Origin: Magnetospirillum sp.
GTDB taxonomy: Bacteria > Pseudomonadota > Alphaproteobacteria > Rhodospirillales > Magnetospirillaceae
Direction of reading: 5' to 3'
Length of the DNA: 10,000 nucleotides
Assembly (NCBI GenBank): GCA_020217035.1
Contig: JAIWOG010000294.1
Coordinates: 1 to 10,000, forward strand
The position numbers and the translations under genes were made by a program. The first letter of the stretch is position 1. Every line of letters starts with the position of its first letter. This document shows, piece by piece, positions 6,141 to 10,000 of this stretch. The notes under the pieces were generated by a model. It searched no databases and had not been told where the DNA came from. It was given only the letters and a program-made list of their open reading frames with translations.

Positions 6141-6171
6141 GCCCCCTTCCTCTGAACAAGGGGAAGGGGGC
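6141..6171 (+). terminator. Terminator hairpin after hsp20
   Basis: GCCCCCTTCC (6141-6150) pairs perfectly with GGAAGGGGGC (6162-6171), a 10-bp stem with an 11-nt loop, followed by a T-containing stretch ACTTGTTTCC. A further hairpin partner pair lies before it (GCCGGGCG at 6096-6103 with CGCCCGGC at 6128-6135), so the whole 3' region is structured. The T-run is weak, so termination strength is uncertain. Confidence 0.6.
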
Positions 6172-6204
6172 ACTTGTTTCCAATTGCCAGTACCCACAAG
6201 CCGG

Positions 6205-6232
6205 TTCATGCTTTTCCGGATGCAACCATAAT
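6205..6232 (+). promoter_or_regulatory. Possible promoter of the CBS-domain gene
   Basis: CATAAT (6227-6232) is a good -10 match; TTCATG (6205-6210) lies 16 bp upstream but matches the -35 consensus at only three positions. Transcription would start about 11 nt before the ATG at 6250, close to the GGGGGAG Shine-Dalgarno at 6241-6247. Supported mainly by position after the hsp20 terminator. Confidence 0.3.
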
Positions 6233-6249
6233 CCGTAAAAGGGGGAGCC

Positions 6250-6681
6250 ATGTCCGTAGAAGCCATCCTGAAGAACAAGGGCAGCAACGTTTTCACCATC
6301 CGTCCGGAACACGCGGTGTCCGACGCCGCGGCGCTGATGTCGGCCAAGAAGGTCGGCGTCGCGGTGGTCTGCGATGCCAAGGGCACGCTGGTCGGCGTGG
6401 TCTCGGAACGAGACATCGTTTCCGGCATCACCCAGTTCGGCAAAGGCGTCATCGACATGCCGGTGCGCAACATCATGTCCAGCCCGGTGCTGTCGTGCGG
6501 TCCGACCGATTCGGTCAAGCACATCATGGAAATCATGACCGAACGGCGCATCCGGCATCTTCCGGTGGTGGACAAGGGCGAGTTGCTGGGCATGGTGTCC
6601 ATCGGCGACGCGGTGAATTTCCGCCTGCGCGAGGCGCAGATGGAATCGGCGGTCTTGCGCGACATCGCCGTCACCCGCTGA
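6250..6681 (+). CDS. Two-CBS-domain protein
   Basis: The 143-residue product consists of little more than a tandem pair of CBS domains (a Bateman module), at about residues 12-60 and 77-127. Each shows the family pattern: the first ends in LVGVVSERDIVSGI, the second in HLPVVDKGELLGMVSIGDAVNFRL, with MSSPVLSCGPTDSVKHIMEIMTERRIRHLPVV between. Such modules bind adenosyl ligands (AMP, ATP, SAM or NADH) and sense energy or redox state; stand-alone forms with no effector domain are common in alphaproteobacteria. No catalytic domain is fused. The ATG at 6250 is preceded by a purine-rich AAAAGGGGGAG run. The gene is bounded by a hairpin upstream and a strong terminator at 6701-6728, so it is single-gene. 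Its partner or ligand cannot be told from the sequence. Confidence 0.95.
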   Translation: MSVEAILKNKGSNVFTIRPEHAVSDAAALMSAKKVGVAVVCDAKGTLVGVVSERDIVSGITQFGKGVIDMPVRNIMSSPVLSCGPTDSVKHIMEIMTERRIRHLPVVDKGELLGMVSIGDAVNFRLREAQMESAVLRDIAVTR

Positions 6682-6700
6682 CACAGGTGGCCAAAGTGAC

Positions 6701-6728
6701 AAGGCGCGGCCCTGGGGCCGCGCCTTTT
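6701..6728 (+). terminator. Strong intrinsic terminator after the CBS-domain gene
   Basis: AAGGCGCGGCC (6701-6711) pairs perfectly with GGCCGCGCCTT (6716-6726) around a CTGG tetraloop, an 11-bp stem ending in a run of four Ts (6725-6728). It starts about 20 nt after the CBS gene stop and is the cleanest Rho-independent terminator in the window. It insulates the phasin control region downstream. Confidence 0.88.
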
Positions 6729-6744
6729 CCATGGGCGGATGACA

Positions 6745-6765
6745 TTTTTGTGCACTGCACAAAAA
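6745..6765. promoter_or_regulatory. Perfect 21-bp palindrome, upstream phasin operator (PhaR-type)
   Basis: Arms TTTTTGTGCA (6745-6754) and TGCACAAAAA (6756-6765) are exact inverted repeats around a central C at 6755. The core TGCACTGCACAA (6751-6762) recurs at 6808-6819. The palindrome lies just upstream of the phasin -35 element. TGC/GCA-rich palindromes are the known binding sites of PhaR, the PHA-responsive repressor of phasin genes (for example in Paracoccus). The repeat is seen; the PhaR assignment is inferred. Confidence 0.72.
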
Positions 6766-6769
6766 GCAC

Positions 6770-6797
6770 TTGCTTTTACCGGAGGGCTGGGTATTCT
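6770..6797 (+). promoter_or_regulatory. Promoter of the phasin gene
   Basis: TTGCTT (6770-6775) and TATTCT (6792-6797) are separated by 16 bp and fit a sigma-70 promoter. Transcription should start near 6804, which would place the second TGCACTGCACAA element (6808-6819) at about +5 to +16. The promoter is flanked on both sides by the presumed operator copies. Confidence 0.6.
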
Positions 6798-6807
6798 GTG
6801 CCCATGT

Positions 6808-6819
6808 TGCACTGCACAA
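6808..6819. promoter_or_regulatory. Downstream phasin operator copy
   Basis: TGCACTGCACAA repeats the core of the upstream palindrome exactly, 57 bp away centre to centre. Here the left arm is GTTGCA rather than TTGTGCA, so it is an imperfect palindrome (TGCA-C-TGCA). It overlaps the likely start of transcription, a position suited to repression. Confidence 0.62.
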
Positions 6820-6865
6820 CGGCCTTCGGGCGGTTGTCCAACCCAAGACCCAAAGGAAGTTCGCC

Positions 6866-7219
6866 ATGAAGATCGATTCCATCGAAAAGTTCGTTTCCCT
6901 GTCCAAGGAAAACGTTGAAGCCCTGGTCAAGAGCGGCACCGTCGCCGTCAAGGGTCTCGAAGACGTGGCCAAGGCGTCGCAGGACTACGTGACCGCCTCG
7001 ACCGAAAAGGCCAACGCCGCGTTCAAGGCCCTGTTCGCCGTCAAGTCGCCGGCCGAGTTCCTGGAACTGAACTCCAAGCTGGCCCGCGAATCGGTGGAAG
7101 GCGCCATCGCCGACAGCCGCAAGTTCGCCGAGCTGACCCAGTCGGTGGTCACCGCCTCGCTGGAACCGATCAGCGCCCGCGTCGCCGCCTTCCAGTCCCT
7201 GGTCAAGTCGGCCGCGTAA
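6866..7219 (+). CDS. PHA granule-associated phasin
   Basis: Phasins coat polyhydroxyalkanoate storage granules and control their size and number. The 117-residue product is short, Ala/Lys/Ser/Val-rich and wholly helical in appearance, with no signal peptide and no cysteine. It carries the typical phasin_2-type segment VKSPAEFLELNSKLARESVEGAIADSRKFAELTQ at about 59-92, and ends with the common I-x-x-R-V-x-A-F-Q element. The frame is open far upstream, but the ATG at 6866 has AAGGA 8 nt before it and gives the family N-terminus MKIDSIEKF. It has its own promoter, twin operators and two hairpins after the stop, so it is a single-gene unit. No PHA synthase gene (phaC) or phaR is in the window. 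Confidence 0.93.
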   Translation: MKIDSIEKFVSLSKENVEALVKSGTVAVKGLEDVAKASQDYVTASTEKANAAFKALFAVKSPAEFLELNSKLARESVEGAIADSRKFAELTQSVVTASLEPISARVAAFQSLVKSAA

Positions 7220-7231
7220 GCGACGGACCTC

Positions 7232-7302
7232 GCCGGAGCGGTCCTCTCCTCCCTCCGTTCCGGCTCGCAGGACGCCCGCCCCCCTCCTCCCGGGGCGGGC
7301 GT
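7232..7302 (+). terminator. Tandem hairpins after the phasin gene
   Basis: Two stem-loops follow the stop. The first pairs GCCGGAGCGG (7232-7241) with CCGTTCCGGC (7255-7264), 10 bp with one G-U wobble and a 13-nt loop. The second pairs ACGCCCGCCCC (7272-7282) with GGGGCGGGCGT (7292-7302), a perfect 11-bp stem with a 9-nt loop. No long T-run follows (TCGCGCGTTTG). The second is the likelier terminator; the first may stabilise the mRNA. Confidence 0.65.
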
Positions 7303-7351
7303 TCGCGCGTTTGCTCCCTGCGGAATTTGTCCCCCCTGGGGATAAGTCCCG

Positions 7352-7380
7352 TTGACTTTTCAGATCAACACGCGGATATT
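7352..7380 (+). promoter_or_regulatory. Promoter of the argD-argF-hslO operon
   Basis: TTGACT (7352-7357) and GATATT (7375-7380) are spaced by 17 bp, a good -35 and a fair -10. Transcription would start near 7387, leaving a leader of about 75 nt before the GTG at 7463. I see no ArgR-like box or attenuator in that leader. Confidence 0.6.
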
Positions 7381-7462
7381 CGCGCCTTTCCTTTCAACGA
7401 GCCGGTGTCGGTCGTCCGTCGTGGGCGAGGGCTCCCGGCTTTCCAGTTGGGGAGGTGTGGTC

Positions 7463-8635
7463 GTGATTCCAGTCGTCATGCCGACTTACGCGCGGGTCGA
7501 TGTCGCTTTCGAGCGGGGCGAGGGCGCTTGGTTGTGGACGACGGACGGCCGACGATACCTGGATTTCGGCGCCGGCGTGGCGGTGACCAATTTGGGTCAT
7601 TGTCATCCCAAGTTGGTGGCGGCGCTGCAGGACCAGGCGGCCAAGCTGTGGCACACCTCGAACCTGTACCGGGTGCCGGGACAGGAAAAGGTGGCGGCCA
7701 AGCTGGTGGCCAACACCTTCGCCGACACGGTGTTCTTCTGCAATTCGGGGGCGGAAGCCAACGAATGCGCCATCAAGATGGCGCGGAAGTACCATTACGA
7801 TTCCGGCGACAAGAACCGCACCGAGATCATCTGCGCCACCGGCGCCTTCCATGGTCGCACCTTGGCCACCATCGCCGCTGGCGGGCAGGAAAAGCACCTG
7901 AAGGGCTTCGACCCGCAGATGCCGGGCTTCGTGCACGTGCCCTATGGCAATTTGAACGCGCTGCGTGACGCCATCAGCGAAAAGACCGCCGCCATCCTGG
8001 TCGAGCCGGTCCAGGGCGAGGGCGGCATCGTCCCCGGCGATCCCGATTACCTGAAGCGTCTTAGGGCCGCCGCCGACGAATTCGGCCTGCTGCTGATCTT
8101 CGACGAAGTGCAGACCGGCATGGGCCGCACCGGCGCCCTGTTCGCCCACCAGGGCATGGGCGTGGCCCCCGACATCATGCCGGTGGCCAAGGGTCTGGGC
8201 GGCGGCTTCCCGGTCGGCGCCTGCCTGGCCACCGAAAAGGCTGCCAAGGGCATGGTCGCCGGCGCCCATGGCTCGACCTTCGGCGGCAACCCGCTGGCCA
8301 TGGCGGTGGCCGAAACCGTGCTGGACGTCATGCTGGAGCCCGGCTTCATGGACGCGGTCAAGGCCAAGGCGGCCAAGCTGCGCCAGGGGCTGGACGCCAT
8401 CGCCGCCCGCCATGGCGCGGTGATCGAACAGGTGCGCGGCCTGGGTCTGATGATCGGCCTGAAGGCCCGCATCCCCAATACCGAATTGCAGGCGCGTCTG
8501 CTGGCCAACGGCCTGTTGACCGTGGGCGCCGGCGACAACGTGGTGCGGCTGCTACCGCCTTTGATCATCGGCGATGCCGAGATCGCCGAGGCGCTGGCCA
8601 TCATCGACCGCACCTGTCAAGAGGTGACGCCATGA
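7463..8635 (+). CDS. argD: Acetylornithine aminotransferase ArgD
   Basis: A PLP-dependent class III aminotransferase that converts N-acetylglutamate semialdehyde and glutamate to N-acetylornithine and 2-oxoglutarate in arginine synthesis; many ArgD proteins also act on succinyldiaminopimelate in lysine synthesis. The 390-residue product has the family length. Visible landmarks are [15 protein letters not shown] (35-49), the SGAEANE phosphate-binding loop at 95-101, FHGRT at 129-133, EPVQGEGG at 181-188, [14 protein letters not shown] with the PLP-pairing Asp at 214, and AKGLGGG with the Schiff-base Lys at 243. The start is GTG at 7463, with GGAGG 7 nt upstream and the usual [11 protein letters not shown]-terminus; the frame extends to a TTG at 7352, but that lies in the -35 element. 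The stop overlaps argF (ATGA). Substrate specificity rests on the argF neighbour. Confidence 0.95.
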   Translation: MIPVVMPTYARVDVAFERGEGAWLWTTDGRRYLDFGAGVAVTNLGHCHPKLVAALQDQAAKLWHTSNLYRVPGQEKVAAKLVANTFADTVFFCNSGAEANECAIKMARKYHYDSGDKNRTEIICATGAFHGRTLATIAAGGQEKHLKGFDPQMPGFVHVPYGNLNALRDAISEKTAAILVEPVQGEGGIVPGDPDYLKRLRAAADEFGLLLIFDEVQTGMGRTGALFAHQGMGVAPDIMPVAKGLGGGFPVGACLATEKAAKGMVAGAHGSTFGGNPLAMAVAETVLDVMLEPGFMDAVKAKAAKLRQGLDAIAARHGAVIEQVRGLGLMIGLKARIPNTELQARLLANGLLTVGAGDNVVRLLPPLIIGDAEIAEALAIIDRTCQEVTP

Positions 8636-9567
8636 CCGTCAATCCGGGCCGCACCCGGGCCGGCCAGACCCGGCATTTCCTGGATCTGGACCGTTTCGAC
8701 ACCGAGACCTTGCGCCGCATCCTGGACCTGGGCGCCGCCTACAAGCGCGGCGACCAACCCTTTGGCAGTCCCAAGCCGCTGTCCGGCCGGGTGCTGGCGA
8801 TGATCTTCGAAAAGCCGTCCACCCGCACCCGCGTGTCGTTCGAGACCGGCATGAAGCAATTGGGCGGCGACACCATCGTGCTGTCCAAGGGCGACACCCA
8901 ACTGGGCCGTGGCGAGACCATCGCCGACACCGCGCGGGTGCTGTCGCGCTATGTGGACGCCATCATGATCCGCACCGACGATCCCGACAAGCTGGCGCAA
9001 TTGTCCGAATACGCCACCGTTCCGGTGATCAACGGCCTGACCGACGACACCCATCCCTGCCAGGTGATGGCCGACATCATGACCTTCCACGAACATCGCG
9101 GTTCGCTGGACGGCAAGGTGGTGGCCTGGGTGGGGGACGGCAACAACGTGGCCGCCAGCTGGATTCAGGCCGCCGGGCATTTCAACTTCGAGATGCGGCT
9201 GGCCTGCCCGGCCGAGTTGATGCCCGATTCCCAGGCGGTGGACTGGGCCCGCGCCCAAGGCGCCAAGGTGTCCTTGGGCAGCGATCCGGCGGTGGCGGTG
9301 GCCGGCAGCCATCTGGTGATGACCGACACCTGGGTCTCCATGGGCTGCACCGACACCAACCGCCACGCGCTTTTGGCGCCCTATCAGGTCAATGACGCGC
9401 TGATGGCCAAGGCCGCCCCGGACGCGCTGTTCATGCATTGCCTGCCGGCGCACCGGGGCGAGGAAGTCACCGATTCGGTGATGGACGGGGCGCAGTCGGT
9501 GGTGTGGGACGAAGCGGAAAACCGCCTGCACGTGCAAAAGGGCATCCTGTCCTGGTGTCTGCTGTGA
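8632..9567 (+). CDS. argF: Ornithine carbamoyltransferase ArgF
   Basis: Catalyses carbamoyl phosphate plus ornithine to citrulline, the step after ornithine formation in arginine synthesis. The 311-residue product has the usual length and both domains. The carbamoyl-phosphate loop STRTR is at 63-67 within [20 protein letters not shown] lies at 141-144, followed by the second-domain segment [11 protein letters not shown] (168-178). DTWVSMG, the ornithine-specific SMG loop that separates OTC from aspartate carbamoyltransferase, is at 232-238, and the catalytic HCLP at 269-272. All key residues are present. The ATG at 8632 overlaps the argD stop by 4 nt, so translation is coupled. Its own stop overlaps the GTG start of hslO. 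Confidence 0.97.
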   Translation: MTVNPGRTRAGQTRHFLDLDRFDTETLRRILDLGAAYKRGDQPFGSPKPLSGRVLAMIFEKPSTRTRVSFETGMKQLGGDTIVLSKGDTQLGRGETIADTARVLSRYVDAIMIRTDDPDKLAQLSEYATVPVINGLTDDTHPCQVMADIMTFHEHRGSLDGKVVAWVGDGNNVAASWIQAAGHFNFEMRLACPAELMPDSQAVDWARAQGAKVSLGSDPAVAVAGSHLVMTDTWVSMGCTDTNRHALLAPYQVNDALMAKAAPDALFMHCLPAHRGEEVTDSVMDGAQSVVWDEAENRLHVQKGILSWCLL

Positions 9568-10000
9568 GCGTGAACGCATCCGTGCCCGCCGACGACGTCA
9601 TCATCCCGTTCCAAATGGCCAGCGGCCTGGTGCGCGGCCGCCTGGTGCGGCTGGGCGCCGCCGTCGATGGCGTGGTGGACGGCCACGATTACCCGCCGCG
9701 TGTCGGGGCGCTTTTGGCCGAGACCCTGGCCTTGGCCGGCGTGTTGGCCGGCTCGCTGAAATATGACGGCGTCTTCACCTTGCAGGCCCAGGGACAGGGG
9801 CCGGTGTCGCTGGTGGTGGCCGACATCACCAGCGATGGGGCCCTGCGCGGCTATGCCCGTTTCGACGCCGACAAGGTGGCCGCCGCCGCCGAAGGGGCGC
9901 CGGTGCCCACCTTGCTGGGAACCGGCTATCTGGCCTTCACCGTCGACCAGGGGCTGAAGGTGGAACGCTACCAAGGCATCGTCGACTTGACCGGCGACAC
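9564..10000 (+). CDS. hslO: Hsp33 redox-regulated chaperone HslO (partial, cut by right edge)
   Basis: Hsp33 is a cytoplasmic holdase activated by oxidation, when its zinc-binding cysteines form disulfides and the protein unfolds. The window holds the first 145 codons of an expected roughly 300. The visible N-terminal domain matches the family: [20 protein letters not shown] (13-31), [39 protein letters not shown] (43-81), and [18 protein letters not shown] (84-101). The C-terminal CxC and CxxC zinc motif lies beyond the edge, so redox function cannot be checked here. The likeliest start is GTG at 9564, overlapping the argF TGA; GTGs at 9570 and 9582 are alternatives. argD-argF-hslO linkage is seen in other alphaproteobacteria; no functional link between arginine and Hsp33 is shown. 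Confidence 0.94.
   Translation, partial: MSVNASVPADDVIIPFQMASGLVRGRLVRLGAAVDGVVDGHDYPPRVGALLAETLALAGVLAGSLKYDGVFTLQAQGQGPVSLVVADITSDGALRGYARFDADKVAAAAEGAPVPTLLGTGYLAFTVDQGLKVERYQGIVDLTGD

Noticed and set aside
6770..6865. N-terminal extension of the phasin from an upstream ATG at 6770
   Set aside because: It would begin within the promoter and include the operator; the ATG at 6866 has its own Shine-Dalgarno site and the family start.
6174..6869. Overlapping plus-strand frame across the CBS gene and phasin promoter
   Set aside because: Arg/Gly/His-rich shadow of the CBS gene that also reads through a strong terminator and the operators.
7352..7462. N-terminal extension of ArgD from TTG at 7352
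   Set aside because: The TTG is part of the likely -35 element, the extra residues do not resemble ArgD, and the GTG at 7463 has GGAGG at ideal spacing.
7394..9579. Minus-strand open frames of more than 300 codons opposite argD and argF
   Set aside because: Codon-mirror shadows of two highly conserved enzymes; composition is His/Gly/Gln-rich and no start signal is evident.

Overview
The window is uniformly GC-rich, densely packed bacterial chromosome. Gene content and protein style suggest an alphaproteobacterium of the Rhodospirillales, probably Magnetospirillum-like; this is inferred from family recognition, not from a search. No RNA gene, CRISPR array, insertion sequence or prophage gene is visible.

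Region 1 (1-3519, minus strand) is a flagellar operon read right to left: flgB, flgC, fliE, fliQ, fliR, flhB, then the start of a membrane protein that runs off the left edge. It supplies the proximal rod (FlgB, FlgC), the rod/MS-ring adaptor (FliE) and three parts of the flagellar type III export gate (FliQ, FliR, FlhB). Region 2 (3660-5390, plus strand) diverges from it across about 146 bp: a short FlhB-C-terminal-domain paralogue without the NPTH autocleavage motif, an unrecognised 90-residue helical protein, fliO and fliP, each overlapping the next by 4 nt. The two operons together encode FliO, FliP, FliQ, FliR and FlhB; of the usual gate proteins only FlhA is missing here.

Region 3 (5391-7310, plus strand) holds three single-gene units, each with its own signals: an Hsp20 small heat-shock protein, a two-CBS-domain protein and a polyhydroxyalkanoate (PHA) granule phasin. 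The phasin promoter is bracketed by two copies of a 12-bp TGCACTGCACAA element, the upstream copy lying in a perfect 21-bp palindrome; this looks like an autoregulated PhaR-type control region. The hsp20 gene has an extended -10 promoter, an inverted repeat where the -35 should be, and a hairpin predicted at the very 5' end of its mRNA.

Region 4 (7352-10000, plus strand) is an arginine biosynthesis operon, argD and argF, followed by hslO (Hsp33), which is cut by the right edge. argD starts with GTG, and argD/argF and argF/hslO overlap by 4 nt, so the three are probably translationally coupled.

Most of the window is conventional. The parts most worth a second look are the NPTH-less FlhB paralogue with its unknown 90-residue partner, the twin operator of the phasin gene, and the structured promoter and leader of hsp20. 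I see no clear novel defence, mobile or biosynthetic system.
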